Assembly (NCBI RefSeq): GCF_000403785.1
Contig: NZ_APHJ01000021.1
Location: 248,001-312,000, forward strand
Length of the DNA stretch: 64,000 nt
Reading direction: 5' to 3'
Origin: Gillisia sp. CAL575
GTDB taxonomy: Bacteria; Bacteroidota; Bacteroidia; Flavobacteriales; Flavobacteriaceae
Shown here in pieces: positions 51,749-61,085 of this stretch. Each line of letters opens with the position of its first letter. The first letter of the stretch is position 1. The notes below the pieces were generated by a model. That model was not told where the DNA came from. It did no database searches and worked only from the letters and a program-made list of their open reading frames with translations. A program made the translations under genes and the position numbers.

Positions 51749-54163
51749 ATGTCAAAAATTTTTAGTTTTGGATTTTGGAATTCCATCGCTCGGGTAATTC
51801 TTAGGAATAGACTCGTTATCATTGCGATTATTATTGGTATAACCATATTTCTTGCGTCACAATGGCAAAATATGCGGTTTTCTTATACCGAAGCAAATCT
51901 TTTGCCAGACGATCATGAGATCAATATTACCTACAATAACTTTCTAGACAAATTTGGAGAAGAAGGGAACATCATAGTTCTTGCAATAAACGATTCCACT
52001 CTTTTTACTCCTGAAAAATTTGCCGCTTGGAATAAACTTTCAGAAAAATTACAAACTTATCCAGAGATAGAAAATGTAATTTCTCTTGGTAACTTAAAGA
52101 AACTAAAAAAATTCGATAATCCTAAGAGGTTTGAGATGGTTCCTTTACTCAAAAAAGGAAAATTAGATAGTACTCAGGTTGCTGGCTATAAAGATGAGAT
52201 TTTTAATAAATTGCCTTTCTACGATAATCTGGTTTTTAGTAATAACACCAATACTGTACAAACAGCGCTATATATTAAGGAAGAAATAGTCAATTCCAAA
52301 GAACGAAAAATCTTTGTTATAGACGAGCTAGGTCCGCTTATAAAGCAATTCGAGATAGATAATGACATCAATGTTTATGTGTCTGGAATGCCATACATAA
52401 GAACATTGAACTCACAAAATATTATAGATGAGATAGGCTTATTTATTGGGGGTGCTTTACTTGTAACTTCTTTGATCTTCTTCTTTTTCTTCAGATCTGT
52501 TAGAGCAACACTAATCTCTATGGTTACGGTACTTATTGGTGTTATGTGGGCCTTCGGAGTAATTGGACTATTACACTATGAGATCACAGTACTTACAGCA
52601 CTAATTCCTCCTCTTATCATTGTAATTGGGGTCCCCAATTGTATATTTCTAATTAATAAGTATCAGCAGGAGATCAAGAATCATGGGAATAAAGCGAAAT
52701 CTTTGCAACGTGTTATCACTAAGGTTGGGAATGCTACCTTACTTACCAACCTGACAACTGCCTCTGGTTTTGCAACCTTTATCCTTACCGACAGTAAGCT
52801 ATTAAAGGAATTTGGTATTGTTGCGTCCATTAATATTATTGCCATTTTTATACTAAGTCTGGTGATCATCCCTATTATTTATAGCTATATGTCTTTACCA
52901 AAAGACAAGCACTTAAAGCATCTTAACAAAAAATGGATCGGCGGATTTGTAGATTGGGTGGAGCGTATGGTGCGTGACCATAGAATTGCTATCTATATTT
53001 CTTCTATCTCATTGTTGGTTTTAAGTATTATAGGAATTTACACCATTAAAACTTCAGGAAGTTTGTTGGAAGATATGCCGCAGGATGCAGCTTTTTTCAA
53101 GGATATTGAGTTTTTTGAAGAGGAATTTAATGGAGTAATGCCTTTGGAAATTTTAATAGACACTAAAAAGCCTAAAGGAGCATTAAAACTTTCCACCTTA
53201 AAGAAAATGGAAAGCTTGGAGAATACTATAGAGGAGGTTCCAGAATTATCTTCTCCCCTATCTTTGGTTAGACTTGCTAAATATTCTAAGCAGGCTTATT
53301 ACAATGGGAATCCTAAGTATTATCAATTACCAACTTCTCAGGAACAAAACTTCATTGCGCCTTATTTAAAAGGAATATCTTCTGAAGGTAATTTGCTAAA
53401 CTCATATGTAGACACCACAGGACGATATGCCAGAATGACTACATTTATGAAGGATATTGGTACCGAAGAAATGGAGCGAATTGAAACTGGCTTATGGCCA
53501 CAAATCAATAAAATATTCCCTCCAGATAGGTTTGAGGTTTCCCTTACCGGGAAAGCACTTATTTTCCAAAAAGGAACCACCTACTTGGTAAAAAATCTAA
53601 TTATATCACTTTCCCTTGCTATACTGTTGATAGCATTGTTAATGGCGTGGATGTTTAGATCTTTTAGAATGATCCTTATCTCCCTAATTCCAAACTTATT
53701 ACCATTAATTGTAACTGCAGGAATGATGGGCTTTATAGGAGTTCCTATTAAACCATCAACGATCTTAGTTTTCAGTATCGCTTTTGGAATCTCAGTGGAC
53801 GATACCATACATTTTCTGGCGAAATACCGGCAGGAGTTAAAAGCAAATAACTGGAAGATCAAAAGATCTGTGTATGCCGCATTAAGAGAAACAACTGTAA
53901 GCATGTTCTATACCTCTATAGTCTTGTTCTTCGGGTTTTCAGTATTTATGATAAGTAGTTTTGGAGGTACCGTAGCATTGGGAGGATTGGTTTCAGCAAC
54001 ACTACTATTTGCCATGTTATCTAACTTATTACTGCTACCATCGCTTTTGCTTTCTTTAGAAAAAAGTATTGCCAATAAAGAGACCTTAAAAAAACCTTCC
54101 ATGCAGATTATCATAAATGAAGATGATGATGTGCTTTTGGACGAAGAAAACGAATTAAAATAA
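51749..54163 (+). CDS. RND-superfamily (MMPL/HAE3) exporter
   Basis: An 804-residue inner-membrane protein with the RND layout: helix 1 near residue 15-40, a periplasmic domain (about 45-225), five helices, a cytoplasmic turn, a second periplasmic domain (about 435-615) and five more helices. The C-terminal half keeps the acidic TM4 motif FGISVDDTIHFLAKY, while the N-terminal half has GVPNCIFLINKY, without acids. HAE3/MMPL proteins move lipids, hopanoids or hydrophobic molecules. It carries its own promoter box and is followed by asnS. Confidence 0.87.
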   Translation: MSKIFSFGFWNSIARVILRNRLVIIAIIIGITIFLASQWQNMRFSYTEANLLPDDHEINITYNNFLDKFGEEGNIIVLAINDSTLFTPEKFAAWNKLSEKLQTYPEIENVISLGNLKKLKKFDNPKRFEMVPLLKKGKLDSTQVAGYKDEIFNKLPFYDNLVFSNNTNTVQTALYIKEEIVNSKERKIFVIDELGPLIKQFEIDNDINVYVSGMPYIRTLNSQNIIDEIGLFIGGALLVTSLIFFFFFRSVRATLISMVTVLIGVMWAFGVIGLLHYEITVLTALIPPLIIVIGVPNCIFLINKYQQEIKNHGNKAKSLQRVITKVGNATLLTNLTTASGFATFILTDSKLLKEFGIVASINIIAIFILSLVIIPIIYSYMSLPKDKHLKHLNKKWIGGFVDWVERMVRDHRIAIYISSISLLVLSIIGIYTIKTSGSLLEDMPQDAAFFKDIEFFEEEFNGVMPLEILIDTKKPKGALKLSTLKKMESLENTIEEVPELSSPLSLVRLAKYSKQAYYNGNPKYYQLPTSQEQNFIAPYLKGISSEGNLLNSYVDTTGRYARMTTFMKDIGTEEMERIETGLWPQINKIFPPDRFEVSLTGKALIFQKGTTYLVKNLIISLSLAILLIALLMAWMFRSFRMILISLIPNLLPLIVTAGMMGFIGVPIKPSTILVFSIAFGISVDDTIHFLAKYRQELKANNWKIKRSVYAALRETTVSMFYTSIVLFFGFSVFMISSFGGTVALGGLVSATLLFAMLSNLLLLPSLLLSLEKSIANKETLKKPSMQIIINEDDDVLLDEENELK

Positions 54164-54173
54164 AATGGGGTTC

Positions 54174-54204
54174 TTGTTAAGCTAGCAAGGAAAAATTATC
54201 TTTG
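54174..54204 (+). promoter_or_regulatory. Promoter of asnS
   Basis: TTG (54174-54176), 20 bp spacer, TATCTTTG (54197-54204), 24 bp before the ATG at 54229. A TTG start at 54202 would lie within the -7 box, so it is rejected. Confidence 0.62.
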
Positions 54205-54228
54205 AATCCCTATAAAAATATAAGTAAA

Positions 54229-55671
54229 ATGATAAAAGCTAAAATTGCTGATTTATTAAACAGCGATCAATTCTTACAGGAAGTTGAAGTCAAAGGATGG
54301 GTACGATCTTTTAGAAGTAATAGATTTATAGCCATTAACGATGGTTCTACCATTAATAACATTCAATGTGTTATAGATTTTGAAAACACTCCTGAAGATG
54401 TTCTTAAACGAATTACCGTGGGAGCTGCTTTAATGATTAAAGGGACTTTAAAAGAAAGTTTGGGGAGCCAGCAAAGTGTTGAAGTGGAGGTAACTTCAAT
54501 TGAGATTCTTGGGGACGCTAATCCTGAAGAGGTGAAATTAACCATCTTATCTCCTAAAAAGCATAGTTTAGAAAAGTTAAGAGAGCAAGCACATTTAAGG
54601 ATTCGCACCAATACATTTGGAGCTGTGATGCGTGTTCGGAGCAAACTATCTTTTGCGGTGCATAGTTATTTTCAGCAGAATAATTTCCATTACGTGAACA
54701 CTCCAATAATAACTGGTAGTGATGCCGAAGGTGCAGGAGAAATGTTCAAAGTAACAGGAATGGATTTGAACAATCCTGAAAGAGACGAAAAAGGAAATAT
54801 AAATTATAAAGAAGATTTCTTCGGAAAAGAAACAAATCTTACGGTTTCTGGGCAATTAGAAGCAGAAACTTATGCAATGGGTCTTGGGCAAGTGTATACA
54901 TTTGGTCCAACTTTTAGAGCTGAAAATTCTAACACTTCTAGGCACCTTGCAGAATTTTGGATGATAGAGCCAGAAGTTGCTTTTTGTGATTTGGACGGAA
55001 ACATGGATCTTGCTGAAGATTTTATAAAATATGTGGTTTCTTACGTTTTGGAGAATTGTAAAGATGATCTTGAATTTCTTGAAAACAGACTGAAGGATGA
55101 TGAGAAAACAAAACCAGCTGCAGAGCGAAGTGAATTAGATCTATTAGAGAAATTAAAATTCGTAACAGAAAATAATTTCAAAAGAGTAAGTTATACTGAA
55201 GCTATAGATATTCTAAAAAATTCTAAGCCAAACAAAAAGAAAAAATTCCAATATCCCATTGAAGAATGGGGAGCAGATCTACAAAGTGAGCATGAACGCT
55301 TCTTAGTTGAAAAACACTTCAAATGCCCAGTGATCCTTTTTGATTATCCTGCAAATATTAAGGCTTTTTACATGCGTCTTAATGAAGATGGCAAAACTGT
55401 TAGAGCCATGGATATCTTGTTTCCAGGAATTGGAGAAATTGTTGGAGGCTCTCAAAGAGAAGAACGTTTGGATGTTCTTAAGGAGAAAATGAAAGCTCTA
55501 GATATAGACGAGAAAGAACTTTGGTGGTATTTAGATACCCGAAAATTCGGAACTTGTGTACACAGTGGATTCGGACTAGGTTTCGAAAGATTAGTTTTAT
55601 TTGTAACAGGGATGACCAATATTAGAGATGTAATTCCTTTCCCTAGAACACCTCAAAACGCAGAATTTTAA
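54229..55671 (+). CDS. asnS: Asparaginyl-tRNA synthetase
   Basis: A 480-residue class IIb synthetase: N-terminal OB fold for the anticodon (VKGWVRSFRSNRFIAINDGST) and the catalytic domain with motif 2 (FGPTFRAENSNTSRHLAEFWMIEPE) and motif 3 (GFGLGFERLVLFVTGMTNIRDVIPFPRTP). Own promoter. The pseudouridine synthase starts 10 bp after its stop and is probably co-transcribed. Confidence 0.97.
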   Translation: MIKAKIADLLNSDQFLQEVEVKGWVRSFRSNRFIAINDGSTINNIQCVIDFENTPEDVLKRITVGAALMIKGTLKESLGSQQSVEVEVTSIEILGDANPEEVKLTILSPKKHSLEKLREQAHLRIRTNTFGAVMRVRSKLSFAVHSYFQQNNFHYVNTPIITGSDAEGAGEMFKVTGMDLNNPERDEKGNINYKEDFFGKETNLTVSGQLEAETYAMGLGQVYTFGPTFRAENSNTSRHLAEFWMIEPEVAFCDLDGNMDLAEDFIKYVVSYVLENCKDDLEFLENRLKDDEKTKPAAERSELDLLEKLKFVTENNFKRVSYTEAIDILKNSKPNKKKKFQYPIEEWGADLQSEHERFLVEKHFKCPVILFDYPANIKAFYMRLNEDGKTVRAMDILFPGIGEIVGGSQREERLDVLKEKMKALDIDEKELWWYLDTRKFGTCVHSGFGLGFERLVLFVTGMTNIRDVIPFPRTPQNAEF

Positions 55672-55681
55672 ATTCCACTAA

Positions 55682-56536
55682 TTGAAAATAATCGAATCGC
55701 ATATTGTTCCTGCAGTCGCTACAAAAATACGATTGCAGGAATACGCGGTTGGAATTTTTAGAATGCTTCCTTCCAAAAGCGGACTTAAAAAAGCCATTAA
55801 GAAAGAAGAAATCCTTTTAAACGGTAAAGTAGCAAAAACTTCAGATTGGATTGAGCAACACCAGAAAATAGATTTTATTCAGAAGGAAGAAAAACAACTC
55901 AAAGTCTTCCAGCTTAAACTGGAGGTGGTTTTTGAAGATGATCATTTAGCAATTATCAACAAACCATCTGGCTACCCAACCAGTGGCAACTATTTTAAAA
56001 CCATAGAGCATGCGCTTCCTTACAATTTAAAAGCCTCTGCTCTACCCGACGCCTTAATTTATCCTCTTCCTGTTCATAGACTAGATAACCCAACAAGTGG
56101 TTTGTTGATTGTGGCAAAAACAAAGTCGGCGCAAATTAAACTGCATCAAGATTTCGAGGAGAAGAAGATTCAAAAAACATATTTAGCTTTGGTGAGGGGT
56201 GAAACACCAATGCAAGCTGCTGTAAAGACTAATATTGAAGGAAAAGAAGCTTTTACTAATTATAAAACTTTGAAATCCTTTCAGTATCAGGATGCCACTT
56301 ATTCATTATTAGAAGTTGCTCCAAAAACAGGTAGAACCCATCAGATAAGAATTCATCTTTCCACTGCTGGCTTTCCGATTGTAGGTGATAAATTATATGG
56401 TTCTAGCGAGGTTCCCTTCAGAAAAAAAGGACTATATCTTGCGGCTATAAAATTAGAGTTTTTACATCCTATAGATAAAACCCTACTTAAAATAGAAACA
56501 GAATTCCCTTCAAAATTCAGCAAGGCAATAAGTTAG
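55682..56536 (+). CDS. RluA-family pseudouridine synthase (TTG start)
   Basis: A 284-residue enzyme: N-terminal S4-like domain (KSGLKKAIKKEEILLNGKVA) and catalytic domain with VHRLDNPTSGLLIVAKT, whose HRLD Asp is the catalytic residue, plus the PKTGRTHQIRIHLS loop. It isomerises uridines in rRNA or tRNA; the exact site is not readable. The start is TTG at 55682: the next Met would cut into the S4 domain. The HRLDNPTSG form differs slightly from the usual HRLDKDTSG. Confidence 0.88.
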   Translation: MKIIESHIVPAVATKIRLQEYAVGIFRMLPSKSGLKKAIKKEEILLNGKVAKTSDWIEQHQKIDFIQKEEKQLKVFQLKLEVVFEDDHLAIINKPSGYPTSGNYFKTIEHALPYNLKASALPDALIYPLPVHRLDNPTSGLLIVAKTKSAQIKLHQDFEEKKIQKTYLALVRGETPMQAAVKTNIEGKEAFTNYKTLKSFQYQDATYSLLEVAPKTGRTHQIRIHLSTAGFPIVGDKLYGSSEVPFRKKGLYLAAIKLEFLHPIDKTLLKIETEFPSKFSKAIS

Positions 56537-56612
56537 CCTCTTCACATCTATTCTTAACAAAATTTTACGAAAGCAATTTGGATGCCAAAGCTACAATAGC
56601 ATGCTTTTTGCT

Positions 56613-56620
56613 TATTTTTG
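56613..56620 (+). promoter_or_regulatory. Candidate -7 element for rpoN
   Basis: TATTTTTG, matching TAnnTTTG, 22 bp before the ATG at 56643. Confidence 0.45.
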
Positions 56621-56642
56621 TGTAAAGCGCAATTTACTACCT

Positions 56643-58100
56643 ATGCTAAAGCAGCAATTAAATTTTAAATTATCCCAAAAGCTCTCCCCTCAGCAAATAC
56701 AGTTGATGAAGCTTATTCAGTTGCCTACGCAAGCTTTTGAGCAGCGTATCAAGGAGGAATTAGAGGAAAATCCTGCGCTGGAAGATGGGAAAGAAGACCT
56801 TGATGCGGAATTCGATGATGAGTTTTCTAACGACGAATATGATAATGATGATAACGACAGTATTGATGCAGATATCAATGTGGACGATTATCTAAGTGAT
56901 GATGAAGTACCAAATTATAGACTTCAGGCAAACAATTATAGTGCAGATGATGAAGAAAAAAATGTTCCATATGCCTCTGGGACTTCCTTCGCACAACATT
57001 TAAAAACACAGTTAAGTACTTTCAGACTCACGGAACTTGAGCAAGAGATTTCAGATTTTCTAGTAGGGAGTGTAGATGAAAGTGGATATATAAGAAGAAC
57101 TCTACAGGATATAGTAGATGATCTTGCCTTCACCCAAAACGTATATACCGATGAAGCTTCGGTGGAAAAGGTTTTGAAAAAAGTACAGGAATTAGATCCT
57201 GCTGGTGTAGGAGCTCGTTCTCTACAGGAGTGCTTATTAATACAATTGAAACGCAAGGAAGTAACTAAAGAAGTTTCGTTAGCTACAGATCTCCTTGATA
57301 AATCTTTTGACCACTTCAGCAAAAAGCACTATACCAAACTACTTGCCAAGCATGATATTACTGAGGATGAACTGAGAGATGCCATTGATGTAATAGAGCA
57401 TTTGAATCCAAAACCGGGTGGAGCTTTTTCAGGAAACTTAAGAATGGTGGAGCATGTTATTCCAGATTTCGCTATTAAAATTATTGATGGGGAATTGGAA
57501 CTGACTCTGAATGGTAGGAATGCTCCAGAAATGCATATTTCTAATGATTATAGCAACATGCTTAAAGGCTATAAGGAATCTAAGGAGAAAACAAAGTCGC
57601 AAAAAGATGCGGTAATGTTTATTAAGCAAAAGCTGGATTCTGCCAAGTGGTTTATAGACGCAATTAAGCAGCGTCAACAAACTCTAATGGTTACCATGAG
57701 TTCTATAATGAATTATCAAAAAGAATTCTTCCTTAGCGGCGATGAGCGTAATTTACGGCCAATGATCTTAAAGGATATTGCAGATGAGATAGGAATGGAT
57801 GTTTCTACCGTATCTCGTGTTGCAAATAGTAAATATGTGGACACTCCTTATGGAACAAAGCTTATTAAAGAATTTTTTTCGGAATCTATGACGAATGATC
57901 AAGGGGAAGAAGTTTCTACTAGAGAGATCAAAAAGATTTTAGAAATATCTATTGATGAAGAAGACAAGCGAAAGCCACTTACAGATGATAAACTAGCAAA
58001 ATTATTGCTAGAAAAAGGATATCCAATAGCTAGAAGAACGGTTGCAAAATATAGAGAACAACTGGATATTCCAGTAGCTCGAATGAGAAAAGAGATTTAA
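56643..58100 (+). CDS. rpoN: RNA polymerase sigma-54 factor
   Basis: A 485-residue sigma-54 from the ATG at 56643. The activator-interacting region I is clear (MLKQQLNFKLSQKLSPQQ, LMKLIQLPT), followed by a very acidic linker (about 50-100), the core-binding region and the DNA-binding region with the HTH (IADEIGMDVSTVSRVANSKYV) and the RpoN box ARRTVAKYREQ. An upstream TTG at 56601 lies before the promoter box and is rejected. Its stop overlaps the next ATG (TAATG). Confidence 0.96.
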   Translation: MLKQQLNFKLSQKLSPQQIQLMKLIQLPTQAFEQRIKEELEENPALEDGKEDLDAEFDDEFSNDEYDNDDNDSIDADINVDDYLSDDEVPNYRLQANNYSADDEEKNVPYASGTSFAQHLKTQLSTFRLTELEQEISDFLVGSVDESGYIRRTLQDIVDDLAFTQNVYTDEASVEKVLKKVQELDPAGVGARSLQECLLIQLKRKEVTKEVSLATDLLDKSFDHFSKKHYTKLLAKHDITEDELRDAIDVIEHLNPKPGGAFSGNLRMVEHVIPDFAIKIIDGELELTLNGRNAPEMHISNDYSNMLKGYKESKEKTKSQKDAVMFIKQKLDSAKWFIDAIKQRQQTLMVTMSSIMNYQKEFFLSGDERNLRPMILKDIADEIGMDVSTVSRVANSKYVDTPYGTKLIKEFFSESMTNDQGEEVSTREIKKILEISIDEEDKRKPLTDDKLAKLLLEKGYPIARRTVAKYREQLDIPVARMRKEI

Positions 58101-58705
58101 TGAAGTTCTTGATTAAGAGTGCTTCTTATATTTTTCATCCTTTATGGATGCCTTTTGCCGGGAGTTTATTTTATTTTCTAGTTACTCCAAGATTTTTTCC
58201 GTTGCCATTGATTCAGGCCAAATTACTGGCTATTGCAATTACTACCTTATTTATTCCAGTAGTCTTTTATTTTCTTCTGAAAAATTTAGGCAAGGCAGAA
58301 TCTGTGTTTCTAAAAGACGTTAACCAACGTCGTTGGCCGTTATTTTTCTACAGTTTACTTATAGGCCTAAACCTTTATCAGATTTTAAATATCTATAATT
58401 ACCCTGCATTGTATTACTTCTTTGTAGGAATCTTATTTTCAATCTTAACCGCGTTCATATTAGCTTGGCTTAAATTAAAAATAAGTTTACATATGCTGGG
58501 CCTTTCAGGAATTTTAATGTTTGTTTTAGCATTAAGTATCTACTACAGACTCAATCTAATTTATAGCATAGCCTTTTTAATAGCAGCATTAGGACTAACC
58601 GCAACTTCAAGACTACTTTATAAAGCTCACACCTGGTTAGAATTATTTCTTGGCTTCTTTGTTGGATTTTTACCGCAATTAATAGTTCTTAATTACTGGT
58701 TATAG
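58100..58705 (+). CDS. PAP2-like membrane protein with degenerate motifs
   Basis: A 201-residue protein of about six membrane helices. A weak PAP2 phosphatase pattern is visible: KDVNQRRWP (72-80) near the first motif, LHMLGLSG (130-137) at the second, and SRLLYKAHTWLE (170-181), which keeps Ser-Arg, the His and an acidic residue (Glu for Asp) of the third. It may be a divergent lipid phosphatase or an inactive relative. Translationally coupled to rpoN through TAATG; convergent with, and overlapping by 6 bp, the next gene. Confidence 0.68.
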   Translation: MKFLIKSASYIFHPLWMPFAGSLFYFLVTPRFFPLPLIQAKLLAIAITTLFIPVVFYFLLKNLGKAESVFLKDVNQRRWPLFFYSLLIGLNLYQILNIYNYPALYYFFVGILFSILTAFILAWLKLKISLHMLGLSGILMFVLALSIYYRLNLIYSIAFLIAALGLTATSRLLYKAHTWLELFLGFFVGFLPQLIVLNYWL

Positions 58706-59410
58706 AATATAGAACATCAAACCTAGTTTAATTGTAGTGATTCCAACTGGTGTATTGTTTAGCTGAGCATCCTTAAAGAAGGGATTTAAGCTATAATAAA
58801 CGTGAAAATTAAAGGTATTATATCCAAATGTGAAAGTAGTTCCTAAACGTAACCTATCCAGCTCTGGAACGTCGGTTTGAATAACTTGATTATCTCCTTG
58901 CCGAAAATTAGATTTAAAGTGATAAACATATCCCAGTCTCAATCCAGTATAAACTCTCCAAAACTTATAAGAATCTGGAGAAGAACTACGCCATCTAAAT
59001 TCTAAGGGCATTTCCACTAGTTGGGTAGAAAATCTATTGGTATCATAATCTACCTCTGGATCGCTTAAATTTCTGAAAATGGTATTATTATTATCATCTT
59101 CCCCAATAAACATTTCTTGTCCATAGGAATTTAAAGACCAACCTAAGCCAGCCCCTAAAGCGATATTACGACGTTTATTAATTGGAAAGTCTCTAATAAA
59201 ACCTAAATGAACTCCGCCTGAAAAACCAGATTGGGCAACAGACTCTGGGAGATCTCCCAAAAGATGAAAAGTAAGACCAACATAAAATTGATCTTCTCTG
59301 TAAAGACTATCAATGGGTTTTAATATAGAATCTGTAGCAACAGCTTGAGAAAATGAAGGCAATAATGCGAAAAGGCCAAATACAAAAAATAAGAGTTTTT
59401 TCATTTTCAA
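58700..59410 (-). CDS. Outer-membrane beta-barrel protein
   Basis: A 236-residue protein with a signal peptide (ending SFSQA) and alternating strands such as YVGLTFHLL, GGVHLGFIRDF, MPLEFRWR, YTGLRLGYVYHF and FNFHVYYSL, ending in KLGLMFYIL. It fits the small barrel group of the PorT/OMP_b-brl type. I do not see the specific marks of the secretion protein PorT itself. A terminator separates it from the exb operon upstream. Confidence 0.72.
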   Translation of the reverse strand: MKMKKLLFFVFGLFALLPSFSQAVATDSILKPIDSLYREDQFYVGLTFHLLGDLPESVAQSGFSGGVHLGFIRDFPINKRRNIALGAGLGWSLNSYGQEMFIGEDDNNNTIFRNLSDPEVDYDTNRFSTQLVEMPLEFRWRSSSPDSYKFWRVYTGLRLGYVYHFKSNFRQGDNQVIQTDVPELDRLRLGTTFTFGYNTFNFHVYYSLNPFFKDAQLNNTPVGITTIKLGLMFYIL

Positions 59411-59451
59411 AAGCTTAGGTCGCGTAAATATTCAGAAAGTTAAATATAAAA

Positions 59452-59488
59452 AAAACATCCCATCCGGTAGATCCAGATGGGATGTTTT
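59452..59488 (-). terminator. Terminator of the exbB-exbD operon
   Basis: A perfect 13-bp stem (AAAACATCCCATC, 59452-59464, with 59476-59488), 11-nt loop; on the minus strand it is followed by a run of T. Confidence 0.87.
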
Positions 59489-59510
59489 ATAAACAGTAAT
59501 GTAACAGTTT

Positions 59511-59990
59511 TTAATTATTCTTAGCTACCTCTCCAATTCGGGTTGTGTAGTTAATCTTAAGTGCTTCTGCTTTTCTTAATTCTTGTTTAATATCAGATAC
59601 CAATCCCATGTTAGTTTCAACATCTACTTTTAAAGCAGTTGTTAAGTAAGGGATTAACTCTTCACGTTTGGTCTCTCTTTCAGCATAAATAAATTTTTGG
59701 ATATCTTTTACATCTGCAAATTTATCATTTAACTGAATTCGAGCTTCACTACCAAATTTCTGTGTATATCTAGAACTTGGTTTTCCTGCATAAATATACA
59801 TTACCAATTCTTTTCTATCCAACTTCTCTACCTGGTCTGCAAAGGGTAACTTATTATCAATCATCAACGTATTTTGACGCATTACCGTAGCCACCATAAA
59901 AAAGAAAAGTAACATAAAAACGATATCTGGCAATGAAGCCGTATTTACCGCTGGTAATTCACCACTCTTTTTCTTTTTAAATTTAGACAT
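59511..59990 (-). CDS. ExbD/TolR-family protein 2
   Basis: A 159-residue protein with one N-terminal membrane helix holding the proton-path Asp (SLPDIVFMLLFFFMVATVM) and a periplasmic domain. ExbD-type subunits sit within the ExbB pentamer and use proton flow to energise TonB or Tol. It follows the first ExbD by 29 bp; two different ExbD subunits behind one ExbB suggest a mixed stator. Confidence 0.9.
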   Translation of the reverse strand: MSKFKKKKSGELPAVNTASLPDIVFMLLFFFMVATVMRQNTLMIDNKLPFADQVEKLDRKELVMYIYAGKPSSRYTQKFGSEARIQLNDKFADVKDIQKFIYAERETKREELIPYLTTALKVDVETNMGLVSDIKQELRKAEALKINYTTRIGEVAKNN

Positions 59991-60019
59991 AACTAGATTG
60001 AATTAAATATTATACTAAT

Positions 60020-60631
60020 CTAAGAGCCTTTTGGCTCTGCTTCAGATAACAACTGAGGAAACATTTCCTTAACTTGATCTATCTGCTCTCCCATCTTATC
60101 CTTGTTACCTTTGTAATTAGGATCGTTGTATTTAGCTTCCATTTCAGTATAATCCATACCGAACAAACGATTTGCTTCTCTGTTTCTTAACTCATTATAA
60201 GCAGCAACCAATTCATTCTGAACAGAAATATAAGTTCTATATTCTGTCTGACGGTCATTTACCAATGAGATAATAGCTTTCTTCGGATTATCTGATGCTT
60301 GCGGATCTCTAGCTCCTTTACAGTAACTACATCCATCTTCACCAACTCCTCCTCCATTATCCAGAAAGTCCATAGCAGCTTTACGTAATTCGCCAAGTTG
60401 CATTACCTGATCTTCAACTAATAAATCGTTATTTCTGTTAACGATTACAGTAAAGATATTTTTCTGTTTAATTACTGGTGGAACAACGTCCTCATCTTGA
60501 ATAGGGGGCAACTTACGGCTGATTCCCCTATCGGTCTCAATTGTTGTAGTAACCAGGAAGAAAATTAATAGCAAAAATGCTATATCGGCCATAGAGCCGG
60601 CATTCACTTCTGGTGCTGATCTTTTAGCCAT
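60020..60631 (-). CDS. ExbD/TolR-family protein 1 with Cys-containing insertion
   Basis: A 203-residue ExbD homologue: membrane helix with the key Asp (SMADIAFLLLIFFLVTTT), then a periplasmic domain longer than usual. Residues about 92-113 form a Gly-rich insertion with a CxxC pair (GEDGCSYCKGARD), and the C-terminal 60 residues are an extra acidic/basic helix region. The CxxC could be a periplasmic disulfide or a metal site. Starts 3 bp after the stop of the small membrane gene. Confidence 0.88.
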   Translation of the reverse strand: MAKRSAPEVNAGSMADIAFLLLIFFLVTTTIETDRGISRKLPPIQDEDVVPPVIKQKNIFTVIVNRNNDLLVEDQVMQLGELRKAAMDFLDNGGGVGEDGCSYCKGARDPQASDNPKKAIISLVNDRQTEYRTYISVQNELVAAYNELRNREANRLFGMDYTEMEAKYNDPNYKGNKDKMGEQIDQVKEMFPQLLSEAEPKGS

Positions 60632-60634
60632 AAT

Positions 60635-61072
60635 TTATTTTATTAATTTTCTTATTCCAGAAAGTACCATTGCTCCAACAGCAATTGCTGCTAGAATATA
60701 AAATACTACCAATCCGGCACCAACCCAATGGTCTCCACTTGCAGATAGTGTATCACCATCCTTAAGTTGAACTTCTGTTCCATCAGTTAAGACGTAAGCT
60801 ATAACTACTACAAGTACAAATGCTCCTACTGAAATTAATGTGTTCTTCACGTTTCCGGAGAACAAACCTTTAATTACAAAGAAACCAACTATCAATATAC
60901 AGATAGCCAATACAATATAGCCAACCCACATCATAGGTTCTAGTAAACTATTTTGATCTGCCGCTGAGGCGGAAATAGCATCATCACCAGCTATAATAAT
61001 TCTACCCAAAAGGATAAGACCTATTACACCAATAACAAGTGCTAAATATTTTAAAACTTTGTGTATGGTCAT
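60635..61072 (-). CDS. Small four-helix membrane protein between ExbB and ExbD
   Basis: A 145-residue protein with four predicted membrane helices (about 8-28, 47-68, 77-95 and 115-140) and a short loop GTEVQLKDGDTLSASGDHW between helices 3 and 4. I recognise no domain. Its position inside the ExbB-ExbD operon, 13 bp after ExbB and 3 bp before ExbD, implies a part in that complex. Confidence 0.78.
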   Translation of the reverse strand: MTIHKVLKYLALVIGVIGLILLGRIIIAGDDAISASAADQNSLLEPMMWVGYIVLAICILIVGFFVIKGLFSGNVKNTLISVGAFVLVVVIAYVLTDGTEVQLKDGDTLSASGDHWVGAGLVVFYILAAIAVGAMVLSGIRKLIK

Positions 61073-61085
61073 GATTTATTATTTC

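Noticed and set aside
58700-59410. T9SS protein PorT/SprT
   Set aside because: Only the general small-barrel pattern is visible; specific PorT sequence marks and the usual neighbours are absent.
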